This document shows, in pieces, positions 39,479 through 51,606 of a stretch of DNA of 64,000 nt; the stretch's first letter is position 1, and each line of letters opens with the position of its first letter. The notes beneath the pieces were generated by a model. That model ran no database searches. It worked only from the letters and a program-made list of their open reading frames with translations, and was not told the origin of the DNA. A program made the position numbers and the translations under genes. Source of the DNA: Eubacterium sp. (GTDB taxonomy: Bacteria; Bacillota; Clostridia; Lachnospirales; Lachnospiraceae); the NCBI GenBank assembly GCA_024696635.1, contig JAILGP010000215.1:1-64000 (forward strand), read 5' to 3'.

Positions 39479-39970
39479 TTGGCAAAGATCGAACAAAAAC
39501 AGCCAGTAGTTCAGGAAATCAAAGATTATCTTGACGGGGCTAAATCTGTAGTGCTTGTTGACTATCTTGGTCTTACAGTTGAACAGGATACAAATCTTCG
39601 TAAAGCAGCAAGAGAAGCTGGAGTAATTTACAAGGTTTACAAGAATACTATGGTTAATCTTGCAGTCAAGGGAACTGAGTTTGAAGCTCTCACTAAGGAT
39701 CTTGAAGGTCCTACAGCAGTAGCTATTTCAAAGGAAGATTCAACAGCTCCTGCAAGAGTAGTTGCAAATTTTGCTAAGACTGCCAAGAAGCTCGAGCTTA
39801 AGAGCGGTGTCGTAGAAGGCGTATACTACGATGCAGACGGTATCAAGGTTATTGCAACAATACCATCAAGGGAAGAACTGCTTTCCAAATTCCTTGGAAG
39901 CATCAAATCACCTATTACCAATTTTGCTCGTGTTATCAATCAGGTTGCTGAGCAGAAGGCTGAGGCATAA
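39479..39970 (+). CDS. rplJ: 50S ribosomal protein L10
   Basis: VVLVDYLGLTVEQDTNLRKAAREAGVIYKVYKNTMV; TTG start after AAGGAGGT. Confidence 0.97.
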   Translation: MAKIEQKQPVVQEIKDYLDGAKSVVLVDYLGLTVEQDTNLRKAAREAGVIYKVYKNTMVNLAVKGTEFEALTKDLEGPTAVAISKEDSTAPARVVANFAKTAKKLELKSGVVEGVYYDADGIKVIATIPSREELLSKFLGSIKSPITNFARVINQVAEQKAEA

Positions 39971-40073
39971 GTTCCTCAAAACTTTTAGTAAAGGGCTATT
40001 AATAATAGAAGGCTGTTAGAGCCTGAGGCCCAAATAATGTTTATTTAAATTTATAAAATGGAGGATATTCGAA

Positions 40074-40442
40074 ATGACAGTAGAAGAAATCGTAGCTGCT
40101 ATAGACGAGCTTACAGTACTTGAGCTCAATGATCTTGTAAAGGCAGTAGAAGAGAAGTATGGTGTTTCTGCAGCAGCAGGCGTTGTAGTTGCAGCAGCAG
40201 GTGGAGCTGACGCAGGTGGAGTTGAAGAGAAGGATGAGTTCGATGTAGAGCTTACAGAGTTTGGTGCTAAGAAGCTTGATGTTATCAAGGTTGTTCGTGC
40301 TGAAATCGGTCTTGGACTTAAGGAAGCTAAGGAAGCTGTTGAAGGCGCTCCAAAGGTACTTAAGGAAGGCGTATCAAAGGCAGAGGCAGAAGCTCTTAAG
40401 GCTAAGCTTGAGGAGGCTGGAGCCAAGGTTACTCTTAAATAA
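40074..40442 (+). CDS. rplL: 50S ribosomal protein L7/L12
   Basis: [45 protein letters not shown]. Confidence 0.98.
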   Translation: MTVEEIVAAIDELTVLELNDLVKAVEEKYGVSAAAGVVVAAAGGADAGGVEEKDEFDVELTEFGAKKLDVIKVVRAEIGLGLKEAKEAVEGAPKVLKEGVSKAEAEALKAKLEEAGAKVTLK

Positions 40443-40461
40443 TTACGTCTTGAAGATTATT

Positions 40462-40502
40462 AAAACCGTAGGCACTGGAAAAAAGGTGTCTGCGGTTTTT
40501 TG
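40462..40502 (+). terminator. Intrinsic terminator downstream of rplL
   Basis: AAAACCGTAGGCACT...AGGTGTCTGCGGTTTTTTG. Confidence 0.88.
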
Positions 40503-40522
40503 TTGGGTTTGGGGGTAGAGAG

Positions 40523-42898
40523 ATGAAAAAAATAATTAAACTATCAGGGGTTGCTGCAGCTTTTTTTGTTACGGCTATTCTATTTTTAATATTTAGTAGT
40601 TTTACAGCTAGGGCAGATGGTGATATTGCCATTAATTCTGCAAACTTTCCGGATTATATATTCCGGGAAGTGGTGAAGACTTACGATACGGATAAAAACG
40701 GTTATTTATCCTTAGCAGAGAGAGAGTATGTAATTAATATACACTGTGAGAATCTGGGGGTAACAAGTGTAGAGGGTATTGAATACTTTCCTAATCTTCA
40801 GGGCTTATGGTGCCTGAATAATAACATTTCCGACTGGAATCTTACATCAAACAAAGAACTTGTTGGAATATGGTGCTCACATAATAGTTTTACAAGTCTT
40901 GATTTTACAGGCCTTGATAAGCTTGAATGGGTGTATTGCTATAATTGTGAGTTGACTTCTATTAATTTCGAAAACAATAAAAAGCTTGCCTATCTGGAGT
41001 GTAATGCAAACCCTTATCTTACTAAGCTTGACTTAAGAAATAATACAGATCTTGAAAATCTTTTTTGTAGTGAATGCGGGCTTACGGAACTTGATCTTAG
41101 TAATAATACAAAGCTCTGTGAATTGGATGCTTTTAAAAATAATCTTACTACATTGAAATTACCTAATACTACTAATCTTAAAAGACTTGATATATGGGAT
41201 AATGAAAAGCTGGGAGATGTAGATATCAGTAATCTGTCAGGTCTTGAGTTCTATAACTGTGCCAATAATAATGTAACTAAACTGGATATGAGTGGTAATC
41301 CTCAGCTCCAGCTTCTAATATGTGGATACAATGAAAGTCTTACATATCTTAATGTATCTAACAATCCAAGACTTGCAGACCTTAGATTGGAGTGCGACTA
41401 TAATCTTACTTCACTTGACATATCTAATAATCCGCAGCTTTATAATCTATATGCCTTTGGAGCAGGGGCCCTTCCTTCAGTAGATATCAGCAATAATCCT
41501 TATCTGATAAAGACTTATAATGAGGGCAGATACCAGGATGAACCTCAGCTGGGTTTTGTTCATTCATACACTATTGAATTTGGAGGAAGTGAGGAGTACT
41601 TCGAAGACCTTACTCATTGCTTGGTAGTAGATAATGGGAAAAGAGTTATTTCTACAGGCAAAAATCCAAGAATAGTACCTGAATGTTACATAGATACAAA
41701 TGATGGCCATTCTGGTTCAGAAACTTTTGCTACCAGAGGTCAGGCTATACAGCTTCTTTGGGAGAAGGCTGGAAAACCTTCGGTAGGTGGTTCTTCGAGA
41801 TTCACTGATGTGGCTGGTTCACCATATGCTGCTGCTATCAGGTGGGGTGAGTCATACAATATATGCTTCGGCTATCCATATATTTGTGCTGATACCTTCT
41901 GCCCTGATGAGTTAATAAGCAGGGAAGACTTTGCGCTAATGTCTCATAGACTTGCTCTTTTTATGGGGCTGGGCTCTGCCTTTGATTACGGAAGAACAGA
42001 TTGGTTTAATGATTTCTTTGATATAGATTATTATGGCTGGGGAGCATTTACATGGGCGGTTCAGTTTGAAGTACTTAAGGTAAATGGCAACAATTGTTAT
42101 CCTCATGGAAGAATGACAATAGATGAACTAGGTGCCAGTGCTACAAAGATATTTAATCTGGATGAGGCAGCATCTTACTCAGCAAGGGTAAATGGAAATG
42201 GAACAGATGATGTAGGTCAGGAATGTGTTCCTTATTATTCTGCAACAGAAGATCCGGTTACATCTACATCTGGAGATAATGATTCTCAGACGGTAAATCC
42301 GACATCTGGAAACAATAACTCTCAGACAGTAGATCCGGTTACATCTACATCTGGAGATAATGATTCTCAGACGGTAAATCCGACATCTGGAAACAATAAC
42401 TCTCAGACGGTAGATCCTGTTTCTGGTAATAGTCAGTCATCAGGTTCTGCTTCTAATGAGAAGCCTTCAAATGAATGGAAGGATGGAAGATGGTATAATG
42501 CTGATGGCAGTCAGACCTATGAGCCAACTTTGGAGTGGAAGTTAAATTCTCAGGGCTGGTGGGTAGAAGACAGTTCGGGTTGGTACCCTGTATCCCAGTG
42601 GCAGAAGATTGATGGAAAGTGGTACTACTTCCTGTCGAGCGGCTATATGGATTATTCGGAATATCGTGAGGGATATTGGCTGGGCTCTGATGGAGCGTTT
42701 AATGAGGATTATTCCGGTGGACATTGGAGGAGTAACAATCAGGGATGGTGGTTTGAAGATGAATCTTGCTGGTATCCATCGTCTCAGTGGTTATGGATCA
42801 ATGGAAAATGCTATTACTTCGGTGGCGATGGTTATATGTACACAAGTAGATATGTAGATGGCTACTGGGTTGGTTCTGATGGAGCATATAGTGAATAA
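40523..42898 (+). CDS. Secreted LRR protein with EF-hand-like motif, SLH-like region and C-terminal cell-wall-binding repeats
   Basis: Signal peptide; DTDKNGYLSLAERE; about 10 LRRs (LTELDLSNNTKL); SLH-like FTDVAGSPYAAAIRWGESYNI; CW repeats WYPVSQWQKIDGKWYYFLSSGYM. Confidence 0.9.
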   Translation: MKKIIKLSGVAAAFFVTAILFLIFSSFTARADGDIAINSANFPDYIFREVVKTYDTDKNGYLSLAEREYVINIHCENLGVTSVEGIEYFPNLQGLWCLNNNISDWNLTSNKELVGIWCSHNSFTSLDFTGLDKLEWVYCYNCELTSINFENNKKLAYLECNANPYLTKLDLRNNTDLENLFCSECGLTELDLSNNTKLCELDAFKNNLTTLKLPNTTNLKRLDIWDNEKLGDVDISNLSGLEFYNCANNNVTKLDMSGNPQLQLLICGYNESLTYLNVSNNPRLADLRLECDYNLTSLDISNNPQLYNLYAFGAGALPSVDISNNPYLIKTYNEGRYQDEPQLGFVHSYTIEFGGSEEYFEDLTHCLVVDNGKRVISTGKNPRIVPECYIDTNDGHSGSETFATRGQAIQLLWEKAGKPSVGGSSRFTDVAGSPYAAAIRWGESYNICFGYPYICADTFCPDELISREDFALMSHRLALFMGLGSAFDYGRTDWFNDFFDIDYYGWGAFTWAVQFEVLKVNGNNCYPHGRMTIDELGASATKIFNLDEAASYSARVNGNGTDDVGQECVPYYSATEDPVTSTSGDNDSQTVNPTSGNNNSQTVDPVTSTSGDNDSQTVNPTSGNNNSQTVDPVSGNSQSSGSASNEKPSNEWKDGRWYNADGSQTYEPTLEWKLNSQGWWVEDSSGWYPVSQWQKIDGKWYYFLSSGYMDYSEYREGYWLGSDGAFNEDYSGGHWRSNNQGWWFEDESCWYPSSQWLWINGKCYYFGGDGYMYTSRYVDGYWVGSDGAYSE
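42251..42412 (+). repeat. 81-bp tandem repeat x2 encoding linker
   Basis: 42251-42331 and 42332-42412 nearly identical; encodes DPVTSTSGDNDSQTVNPTSGNNNSQTV. Confidence 0.95.
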
Positions 42899-43031
42899 AA
42901 ATTATTAAACTCAAAGAAATTACTAAAAATGATTGCATTTACAGGGGTGGTTTTTACTGCCTCTGTTTTCTTTTGGCTTTCCTCCTGCATTGGTAATAAT
43001 GAATAAAAAATAAAAAATATTAAATAGCCTC

Positions 43032-43060
43032 TTGACATGACTTTTGAATCATGTTAGAGT
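43032..43060 (+). promoter_or_regulatory. Candidate rpoB promoter
   Basis: TTGACA - 17 bp - TAGAGT. Confidence 0.5.
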
Positions 43061-43190
43061 TGTAAATTGTCATTATAGCTTAAATTGGTGGCTTATGCTT
43101 ATTTATGTCTTTTTATAAGCTTCAAATTAGCTGAAACTGGCAATGTTAATCTATAAATTGATAATCTAAGCGAAAGGTGAAATACGTCAC

Positions 43191-46100
43191 ATGGAAAACT
43201 ACAGAATGCGACCAATCAAATCTGGTAAGAACATTCGTATGAGCTATTACAATAGGGATGAGGTATTGGAAATGCCTAACCTTATTGGTGTACAGGTAAA
43301 CTCTTACAAGTGGTTTCTTGAAGAAGGTCTCGGAGAAGCTTTCAGAGATATAAGTCCTATCAAGGATTTTTCTGATAAGTGGTCACTCGAGTTTGCAGAT
43401 TATAAGCTGCATACAGAGGCAAAGAAATACACTATTGAAGAGTGTAAAGAGAGGGATGCAACATATTCAGCTCCTCTTAAAGTACAGGTGAATCTTACTA
43501 ATCTTGAAACTGGAGAGCTTAATGTTCATGAGGTATTTATGGGCGAGATGCCACTCATGACTGAGACAGGTACATTTGTCATTAATGGTGCTGAAAGAGT
43601 TATAGTAAGTCAGTTGGTTCGTTCCCCTGGAATTTATTATACAAAGGGAAGAGACAAGACAGGTAAACTTCTTTTTTCAAGTCAGGTAATTCCTAACAGA
43701 GGTGCATGGCTGGAGTATGAAACTGATGCAAATGACGTGTTTAGTGTTAAAGTAGATAGAAATAAAAAGGCTCCTATTACAGTCCTTATTCGTGCACTGG
43801 GAATAGGAACAGATGAGGAAATCCTGGAGAAGTTTGGTGATGAGCCAAAGCTTCGTGCTACTTTTGCTAAGGATCAGACGCATACCTATGAAGAGGGTAT
43901 TCTTGATCTTTATAAGAGATTAAGACCAGGTGAACCTGTTCAGCTTGTAAATGCCGAGAGCGTAATGAAGTCAATGTTCTTTGACCCTAAGAGATATGAT
44001 CTTGCTCATGTCGGTAGATTTAAGTTTAATAAGAAGCTTCATCTTGAAAATCGTATTACAAACTTAATCCTTGCAGAAGATGTACTTGATCCACTTACTG
44101 GTGAAGTACTTTATGCACAGGGTGAAATTATTTCAAGAAGTATGGCTAAGAATATACAGGATAGTGCGGTTGATCATGTTGTTGTACAGACTGAAACTGA
44201 AAATGTTAAGGTTCTGTCAAATCTCATGGTAGATATCGGACCTCTTATTAAGGACAGACTCCCGGGTGTTACACCTGAAGAGCTTGGAATTACAGAGAAT
44301 GTATATAAGCCTGTTATTGATAAGCTTCTTGAACAGCATAAGGATCCAGAGGAGCTTAAGGCTGCAATTAAGGATAGTTTAAATGAGCTTATGCCTAACA
44401 ACGTAACAAGTGTAAAGGTTTTATCTAATCTTATGGTAGATATAGTTCCATGGATTCAGGATAGACTTCCAGGCGTTACACCTGAGGAGCTTGGTATAAA
44501 TGAGCTTGTTTATTATCCTGTACTTAAGGAGATACTTGAGGATGAGAATAATGATGATCCTGAGAACCTTAAGGATGCAATAATTGAGCATATTAATGAA
44601 CTTATTCCTAAGCATATTACAAAGGAAGATATTCTTGCTTCCATAAATTACAATATGCATCTTGAATATGAAATCGGTACAGATGATGATATCGACCACC
44701 TTGGAAACAGACGTATTAAATCTGTTGGTGAGCTTCTTCAGAATCAGTATCGTATTGGTCTTTCAAGACTTGAGAGAGTTGTAAGAGAACGTATGCAGAC
44801 ACAGGATAGCGAGACTATTACACCACAGTCTCTTATAAATATTAAGCCTGTAACGGCTGCTGTTAAGGAATTCTTTGGTTCATCACAGCTGTCACAGTTC
44901 ATGGATCAGAACAACCCTCTTTCAGAGCTTACACATAAGAGACGTCTTTCTGCTCTTGGTCCTGGTGGTCTTTCACGTGAAAGAGCAGGATTTGAGGTTC
45001 GAGACGTTCACTATACACACTATGGTCGTATGTGTCCTATAGAGACACCTGAAGGACCTAACATTGGTCTGATCAACTCACTTGCTATATTTGCTCGCAT
45101 TAACAAGTATGGATTTATTGAAGCTCCATATAGAAGAGTTGATAAGACAGATCCTGAAAACCCGGTTGTAACTGATGAAGTTGTTTATATGGCTGCGGAT
45201 GAGGAAGATAATTACATAGTAGCTCAGGCGTCTGAACCACTTGATGAGAATAATCATTTTGTAAATAGAAATGTTGCTGGTCGTCGTCGTGAAGAGACAT
45301 CTGTATTCCCTAAAAAGGATATTGATTTCATGGACGTATCACCTCGTATGGTATTCTCAGTTGCTACATCTATGGTTCCTTTCCTTCAGAACGATGATGC
45401 TAACCGTGCCCTGATGGGATCTAACATGCAGCGTCAGGCAGTTCCGCTTCTTAGAACGGATGCTCCTGTTGTTGGTACTGGAATGGAAGCTAAGGCGGCT
45501 AGGGACTCGGGTGTAACAATTCTTGCTAAGAGAGATGGCGTTGTAGAGCTTTCCTCTAGTGAAAAGATTATTGTAAGATGTGATGATGGTACATATGATG
45601 AGTATCATGTAATCAAATTTGCTCGTAGTAACCAGGGTAACTGTATGAATCAGAGACCTATCGTCTTCAAGGGTGATAGAGTAAAGGCTGGAGAAGTTTT
45701 GGCAGATGGTGCTTCTACATCAAATGGTGAACTTGCACTTGGTAAGAACCCTCTTATCGGATTCATGACTTGGGAAGGTTATAACTACGAGGATGCTGTT
45801 CTTCTTTCGGAAAGACTTGTTAAGGAAGATGTTTATACATCAGTTCATATCGAGGAATATGAAGCAGATGCCAGAGAAACAAAGCTGGGACCTGAGGAAA
45901 TAACAGGAGACTTATCGGGACTTAATCCTGATGCTCTTAAGAACCTGGATGAGAATGGTATTGTACGTATTGGTGCTGAAGTTCGTTCGGGAGATATTCT
46001 TGTTGGTAAGGTTACTCCTAAGGGTGAAACTGAAGTAAGTGCCGAGGAAAAGATGCTTCGTGCAATCTTTGGTCCAAAGGCAAGAGAAGTAAGAGATACA

Positions 46101-47297
46101 TCACTTAGAGTTCCTCATGGTGCTTATGGTGTTGTAATGGATATAAAAGTATTTACCAGGGAGAATGGAGACGAACTTCCACCTGGTGTAACTGAGAGTG
46201 TTCGTGTTTATATAGCACAGAAGAGAAAGATTTCGGTTGGTGATAAGATGGCTGGTCGTCATGGTAACAAGGGTGTCGTTTCACGTGTGCTCCCTGCTGA
46301 AGATATGCCATACCTTCCAAATGGTCGTCCTCTTGATATCGTGCTTAACCCTCTTGGCGTTCCTTCTCGTATGAACATAGGACAGGTGCTTGAGCTTCAT
46401 CTTGGTCTTGCATCTGAGGTTCTTGGATTCAAGGTATCTACACCTATCTTTGATGGAGCAAAAGAGGAAGATATAACAAAACAGCTTCGTATGGCTAATG
46501 ATTATGCCAATACTTCTTGGGAAGAGTTCGAAGCAAAATATAAAGACTATGTAAATGAAGATGTTATGAAATATCTGTATGAACACCGTGATCACAGAGA
46601 AGCCTGGAAGGGCGTTCCTATTGATGAGACTGGAAAGGTTCAGCTTAGAGATGGACGTACAGGAGAGGCTATCCCTGCACCGGTTTCAGTTGGATTCATG
46701 CATTATCTTAAGCTTCATCACCTTGTTGATGATAAGATTCATGCTCGTTCAACAGGTCCTTATTCACTTGTAACTCAGCAGCCACTTGGTGGTAAAGCTC
46801 AGTTTGGTGGACAGAGATTTGGAGAAATGGAAGTTTGGGCTCTTGAGGCCTATGGTGCTTCTTCAACTCTTCAGGAAATACTTACTGTTAAGTCTGATGA
46901 TATCTATGGACGAGTTAAGACTTATGAAGCTATTATCAAGGGCGAAAATATTCCTGATCCAGGTACACCTGAATCATTTAAGGTTCTTCTTAAGGAATTC
47001 CAGTCACTTGGACTTGATGTCAGAGTACTGGATGACCAGGGATCTGAAGTTGAGCTTGGCGGTGCCAAGGATTATGATAAGAAAACCAGAGCTTTCCTTG
47101 AAGGAAAGGGATCTGATGATGATTCAGAGTCAAATGAGATGGTTTACGATGGTAACATTTCAAGTCTTGAAGAAGGCGGCTATGGTGAGGTTGATGAAGA
47201 CGGAACGTATGTAGATAATAGCTCGAAGATTAGTGATGATTCATTTGATGGTGATTATTATTCGGGTGATGATGCATACGATGATAATGATGAGTAA
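43191..47297 (+). CDS. rpoB: DNA-directed RNA polymerase subunit beta
   Basis: [48 protein letters not shown]; internal duplication and acidic tail. Confidence 0.99.
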   Translation: MENYRMRPIKSGKNIRMSYYNRDEVLEMPNLIGVQVNSYKWFLEEGLGEAFRDISPIKDFSDKWSLEFADYKLHTEAKKYTIEECKERDATYSAPLKVQVNLTNLETGELNVHEVFMGEMPLMTETGTFVINGAERVIVSQLVRSPGIYYTKGRDKTGKLLFSSQVIPNRGAWLEYETDANDVFSVKVDRNKKAPITVLIRALGIGTDEEILEKFGDEPKLRATFAKDQTHTYEEGILDLYKRLRPGEPVQLVNAESVMKSMFFDPKRYDLAHVGRFKFNKKLHLENRITNLILAEDVLDPLTGEVLYAQGEIISRSMAKNIQDSAVDHVVVQTETENVKVLSNLMVDIGPLIKDRLPGVTPEELGITENVYKPVIDKLLEQHKDPEELKAAIKDSLNELMPNNVTSVKVLSNLMVDIVPWIQDRLPGVTPEELGINELVYYPVLKEILEDENNDDPENLKDAIIEHINELIPKHITKEDILASINYNMHLEYEIGTDDDIDHLGNRRIKSVGELLQNQYRIGLSRLERVVRERMQTQDSETITPQSLINIKPVTAAVKEFFGSSQLSQFMDQNNPLSELTHKRRLSALGPGGLSRERAGFEVRDVHYTHYGRMCPIETPEGPNIGLINSLAIFARINKYGFIEAPYRRVDKTDPENPVVTDEVVYMAADEEDNYIVAQASEPLDENNHFVNRNVAGRRREETSVFPKKDIDFMDVSPRMVFSVATSMVPFLQNDDANRALMGSNMQRQAVPLLRTDAPVVGTGMEAKAARDSGVTILAKRDGVVELSSSEKIIVRCDDGTYDEYHVIKFARSNQGNCMNQRPIVFKGDRVKAGEVLADGASTSNGELALGKNPLIGFMTWEGYNYEDAVLLSERLVKEDVYTSVHIEEYEADARETKLGPEEITGDLSGLNPDALKNLDENGIVRIGAEVRSGDILVGKVTPKGETEVSAEEKMLRAIFGPKAREVRDTSLRVPHGAYGVVMDIKVFTRENGDELPPGVTESVRVYIAQKRKISVGDKMAGRHGNKGVVSRVLPAEDMPYLPNGRPLDIVLNPLGVPSRMNIGQVLELHLGLASEVLGFKVSTPIFDGAKEEDITKQLRMANDYANTSWEEFEAKYKDYVNEDVMKYLYEHRDHREAWKGVPIDETGKVQLRDGRTGEAIPAPVSVGFMHYLKLHHLVDDKIHARSTGPYSLVTQQPLGGKAQFGGQRFGEMEVWALEAYGASSTLQEILTVKSDDIYGRVKTYEAIIKGENIPDPGTPESFKVLLKEFQSLGLDVRVLDDQGSEVELGGAKDYDKKTRAFLEGKGSDDDSESNEMVYDGNISSLEEGGYGEVDEDGTYVDNSSKISDDSFDGDYYSGDDAYDDNDE
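44205..44630 (+). repeat. In-frame diverged tandem duplication within rpoB (207-bp offset)
   Basis: [38 protein letters not shown]... / [38 protein letters not shown]... Confidence 0.95.
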
Positions 47298-47314
47298 TGG
47301 AGGAGAAAGAGAAC

Positions 47315-50300
47315 ATGCCGATAAACACAGATACAGAGCAGGAACAGCCTATATACTTTGATGCTATCAAGATTGGTCTTGCATCTCCTGAAAAGATAAG
47401 AGAATGGTCTTATGGAGAGGTTACCAAACCTGAAACAATCAACTACAGGACATGGAAACCTGAAAAGGATGGACTTTTCTGTGCTAGGATATTTGGACCT
47501 GTTAAGGACTGGGAATGTACTTGTGGTAAGTATAAGAAAATCCGTTATCAGGGTCGAGTTTGTGACCGTTGTGGAGTAGAAATAACTAAGTCCAGCGTTC
47601 GTCGTGAACGTATGGGACATATTGAACTCGGCTGTCCGGTATCACATATATGGTATTTTAAGGGTATACCAAGTAGAATTGCACTTCTTCTTGATATTTC
47701 ACCAAAGGATCTTGAAAAAGTACTTTATTTTTCAGCTTATATAGTAATTGATCCGGGCGATTCAGCGCTTAAGGAAAAAGAGGTTATTTCTGAAACAGTA
47801 TACAGAGAAACTCTTAATACTATGAAGAAAGAGGGAAAGAAGGAACCTGTAGTTGGTATGGGCGCCGAGGCTATAAAAGAACTCCTTAAGAAGGTTGATC
47901 TTGAGAAGGAATCCCAGGAACTTCGTGAAAGACTTAAGACTGAGACTGGACAGAAAAAGGTTAAGACAATCAAGATTCTTGATGTAGTGGAAGCTTTTAG
48001 AAATTCTGGTAATAAGCCTGAGTGGATGATACTGGATGTTGTTCCAGTTATTCCTCCTGATCTTAGACCTATGGTTCAGCTTGATGGTGGTCGTTTTGCT
48101 ACATCAGATCTTAATGACCTTTATAGAAGAATTATTAACAGAAATAATCGTCTTAAGAAGCTTCTTGAGATGACAGCTCCTGACATTATGGTTCGTAACG
48201 AGAAGAGAATGCTTCAGGAGGCTGTAGATTCACTTATTGATAATGGGCGTCATGGACGTGCTGTTACAGGCCCTGGTTCAAGACCACTTAAGTCTCTTTC
48301 TGAGATGCTTAAAGGTAAGCAGGGTAGATTCCGTCAGAACCTTCTTGGTAAGCGTGTTGACTATTCAGGTCGTTCGGTTATCGTAGTAGGTCCAGAACTT
48401 AAGATATACCAGTGTGGACTTCCTAAGGAAATGGCTATTGAGCTTTTCAAGCCATTTGTTATGAAGGAGCTTGTTTCACGTGGTAAGGCAGATAATATCA
48501 AGGCTGCTAAGAAGAAGGTTGAGAGACTCGAGTCAGGCGTATGGGATATTCTTGAGGATGTTATCAAGGAACACCCGGTTATGCTGAACCGTGCTCCTAC
48601 ACTTCATAGACTTGGTATTCAGGCGTTTGAGCCAATCCTGGTTGAAGGTAAAGCTATTAAGCTTCATCCATTGGTATGTATGGCCTTCAATGCCGACTTT
48701 GATGGAGACCAGATGGCTGTGCATCTTCCTCTTTCGGTTGAAGCACAGGCTGAGTGTCGTTTCCTTCTTCTTTCACCTAATAACCTTCTTAAGCCTTCAG
48801 ATGGTGGGGTTGTATCTGTTCCTTCACAGGATATGGTACTCGGAGTTTACTATCTGACTATGGATAAGTTTAAGGAAGTTCCATTCCAGGAAGAGGAAAT
48901 CAAGAAGGAATATCTTGTTGAAGATGAAGCTGCTAACTTAGAGCAGATTAAGAAGGATGCTGAAGATGGCACAGTTTCTGCTTTCGATAAGATTAGAGTA
49001 ACAGTTATCAAGAAGGTAACAAAGGAAAATAAGAAGACTGGAGATAAGGCCTTAACTTTCTATAAGACTATAGTTTCAACTGTTCAGGATATGCTTGGAC
49101 ATAGCTTTATTAATCTTAATAGAGCTCTTCTTGCTTACGATAATAAGGATATAACTCTTCAACAGAAGATTTATATCAAGAAGGAAGCCAAGATGCCTAA
49201 TGGTGAGACTGTAACAGGCTTTGTTGCTACAACACTTGGTAGACTTATTTTCAATGAAATAATACCTCAGGATCTTGGATTTGTTGATAGAACTAACGTT
49301 GATACAGTTCTTGAGCCTGAAATAAATAAGCTTGTTAAGAAGGGTGATCTTAAGAAAATACTTAACAAGTGTATAAATGTACATGGTGCTACTAAGACTG
49401 CAGAGGTTCTTGATGATATCAAATCTCTTGGTTACAAGTATTCTACACTTAGTGGTATCTCAGTTTCCATCGCGGATATGACCGTTCCTGCCAGCAAGAA
49501 GCAGCTTCTTGATGATGCACAGAAAAAGGTTGATGAGATTAACAACTATTACAACGTTGGATTCCTTACAGAGGAAGAACGTAAGAGAATGGTTATTCAG
49601 CAGTGGGAAAGAGCAGATAATATCCTTACTAAGGCCCTTCTTGATGGTCTTGATAAGTATAATAATATTTACATGATGGCCGACTCTGGAGCCCGTGGTT
49701 CTGATCAGCAGATTAAGCAGCTGACTGGTATGCGTGGTCTTATGGCTGATACAACTGGTGCTACTATCGAGCTTCCTATTAAGTCTAACTTCCGTGAGGG
49801 TCTTGACGTACTTGAGTATTTCATGTCTGCCCATGGTGCTCGTAAGGGTCTTTCTGATACAGCTCTTCGTACAGCCGATTCAGGATATCTTACAAGACGA
49901 CTTGTTGATGTTTCTCAGGATATTATTATTCGTGAAACAGATTGTTGTGCTGATGTTAAGGATGTTAAGCCTGGTATTTATGTAAAAGCTTTCAGAGAAG
50001 GTGACGAAGGAATCGAGAGCTTCGAAGAGAGAATTACAGGTCGTTATGCTGCTGAAAGTATATTCGATGCTGAAGGAAATATGCTCGTTAAGATTAATCA
50101 TATGATTACACCTGAAAGAGCAAGCAGAATAGTTAAGTATGGTGTTCAGACTGACACTCAGGAGCCATTTATGAATCCTGAGACTGGAGAGCCAAGAAAG
50201 AATGCTAAGCTTAAGATAAGATCAGTCCTTACATGTAAGTCACATCTTGGTATATGTGCTAAGTGTTATGGTGCTAACATGGCTACGGGACAGGCAGTAC

Positions 50301-51349
50301 AGGTTGGTGAGGCAGTTGGTATTATTGCTGCTCAGTCAATCGGTGAGCCTGGTACACAGCTTACAATGAGAACCTTCCACTCAGGTGGTGTTGCCGGTGG
50401 CGATATCACACAGGGTCTTCCTAGAGTAGAAGAAATCTTTGAGGCTCGTACACCAAAGGGTCTTGCTATTATTTCTGGTATAGCTGGTAAGGTTGAAATC
50501 AGAGAGACAAAGAGAAAGAAAGAAGTTGTAATTTCAAATGATGAGACCGGAGAAAGCAAGGCTTATCTTATTCCTTATGGCTCACGTCTTAAGGTTGAAG
50601 AGGGTGAGGTTGTCGATGCTGGTGATGAACTTACAGAAGGTTCAGTAAATCCTCATGATATTCTTAAGATTAAAGGCGTTGCAGCTGTTCAGAATTATAT
50701 GCTCCGTGAGGTGCAAAAGGTTTACCGTTCACAGGGTGTTGAAATTAACGATAAGCATATTGAAATTATCGTTCGTCAGATGCTTAAGAAGGCTCGTATT
50801 GAGGATGCTGGAGATTCAGAATACCTTCCAGGTACATTTGTAGATGTCCTTGATATTGAAGAAATGAATGAAATCTTTGAAGAAGAGGGTATGAGCCCAA
50901 TTGTTGCTAATCGTATACTTCTTGGTATTACTAAGGCGGCTCTTGCTACTAACTCATTCCTTTCAGCTGCTTCCTTCCAGGAGACAACTAAGGTTCTTAC
51001 TGAGGCTGCTATCAAGGGTAAGGTTGATCCTCTTATCGGACTTAAGGAAAACGTGCTTATTGGTAAGCTGATTCCTGCTGGTACAGGAATGAAGAATTAC
51101 AGAAATGTAAAACTTGATACAGATAGCTTGAGTGATGATGATTTCATATATGACGATGAAGATGGAGATGAGTATGACAGCGACGATTCATATGGCTCAG
51201 GTATTGTAGGAAGCGAAGGAAGCAAGGAATACGATACTGGAGATTATGATGACGGAGATGAGGAACCATCACTACTTATTTCTGATGAAAATGCTGGCGA
51301 CTTTATCGAGGAAGATGATTTTAATGATTCAGATGACTCAGATAATTAA
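47315..51349 (+). CDS. rpoC: DNA-directed RNA polymerase subunit beta'
   Basis: [38 protein letters not shown]; start at 47315 fits RBS GGAGGAG better than ORF start 47297. Confidence 0.99.
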   Translation: MPINTDTEQEQPIYFDAIKIGLASPEKIREWSYGEVTKPETINYRTWKPEKDGLFCARIFGPVKDWECTCGKYKKIRYQGRVCDRCGVEITKSSVRRERMGHIELGCPVSHIWYFKGIPSRIALLLDISPKDLEKVLYFSAYIVIDPGDSALKEKEVISETVYRETLNTMKKEGKKEPVVGMGAEAIKELLKKVDLEKESQELRERLKTETGQKKVKTIKILDVVEAFRNSGNKPEWMILDVVPVIPPDLRPMVQLDGGRFATSDLNDLYRRIINRNNRLKKLLEMTAPDIMVRNEKRMLQEAVDSLIDNGRHGRAVTGPGSRPLKSLSEMLKGKQGRFRQNLLGKRVDYSGRSVIVVGPELKIYQCGLPKEMAIELFKPFVMKELVSRGKADNIKAAKKKVERLESGVWDILEDVIKEHPVMLNRAPTLHRLGIQAFEPILVEGKAIKLHPLVCMAFNADFDGDQMAVHLPLSVEAQAECRFLLLSPNNLLKPSDGGVVSVPSQDMVLGVYYLTMDKFKEVPFQEEEIKKEYLVEDEAANLEQIKKDAEDGTVSAFDKIRVTVIKKVTKENKKTGDKALTFYKTIVSTVQDMLGHSFINLNRALLAYDNKDITLQQKIYIKKEAKMPNGETVTGFVATTLGRLIFNEIIPQDLGFVDRTNVDTVLEPEINKLVKKGDLKKILNKCINVHGATKTAEVLDDIKSLGYKYSTLSGISVSIADMTVPASKKQLLDDAQKKVDEINNYYNVGFLTEEERKRMVIQQWERADNILTKALLDGLDKYNNIYMMADSGARGSDQQIKQLTGMRGLMADTTGATIELPIKSNFREGLDVLEYFMSAHGARKGLSDTALRTADSGYLTRRLVDVSQDIIIRETDCCADVKDVKPGIYVKAFREGDEGIESFEERITGRYAAESIFDAEGNMLVKINHMITPERASRIVKYGVQTDTQEPFMNPETGEPRKNAKLKIRSVLTCKSHLGICAKCYGANMATGQAVQVGEAVGIIAAQSIGEPGTQLTMRTFHSGGVAGGDITQGLPRVEEIFEARTPKGLAIISGIAGKVEIRETKRKKEVVISNDETGESKAYLIPYGSRLKVEEGEVVDAGDELTEGSVNPHDILKIKGVAAVQNYMLREVQKVYRSQGVEINDKHIEIIVRQMLKKARIEDAGDSEYLPGTFVDVLDIEEMNEIFEEEGMSPIVANRILLGITKAALATNSFLSAASFQETTKVLTEAAIKGKVDPLIGLKENVLIGKLIPAGTGMKNYRNVKLDTDSLSDDDFIYDDEDGDEYDSDDSYGSGIVGSEGSKEYDTGDYDDGDEEPSLLISDENAGDFIEEDDFNDSDDSDN

Positions 51350-51502
51350 TATTAGTTATTTAATTAGTTAATATTGTTTGATTAGATGATAATAATCGGG
51401 TGGAAATCATAAGTTTATTAACCAATAATTTAATATATTTAGAGATGATCAATTACCAATAGAAAATTTGATTAAATTTATTATTAAATTTATATTTTGA
51501 CC

Positions 51503-51531
51503 TTGACTTTATCATCTGGTATGAGTATAAT
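51503..51531 (+). promoter_or_regulatory. Strong promoter for rpsL
   Basis: TTGACT - 17 bp - TATAAT. Confidence 0.85.
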
Positions 51532-51532
51532 A

Positions 51533-51566
51533 GTTGGGCGTGCGTAAAAACACGCTCAACTTTTTT
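51533..51566 (+). terminator. Terminator abutting the rpsL promoter
   Basis: GTTGGGCGTG-cgtaaaaa-CACGCTCAAC then TTTTTT. Confidence 0.85.
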
Positions 51567-51606
51567 GTGTTTTGAGCATGACTATTAAAAGAACGGAGGT
51601 GAAATC

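Noticed and set aside
47297-47314. Upstream rpoC start at 47297
   Set aside because: GGAGGAG at 47299-47305 would lie inside the coding region; ATG 47315 has proper spacing.
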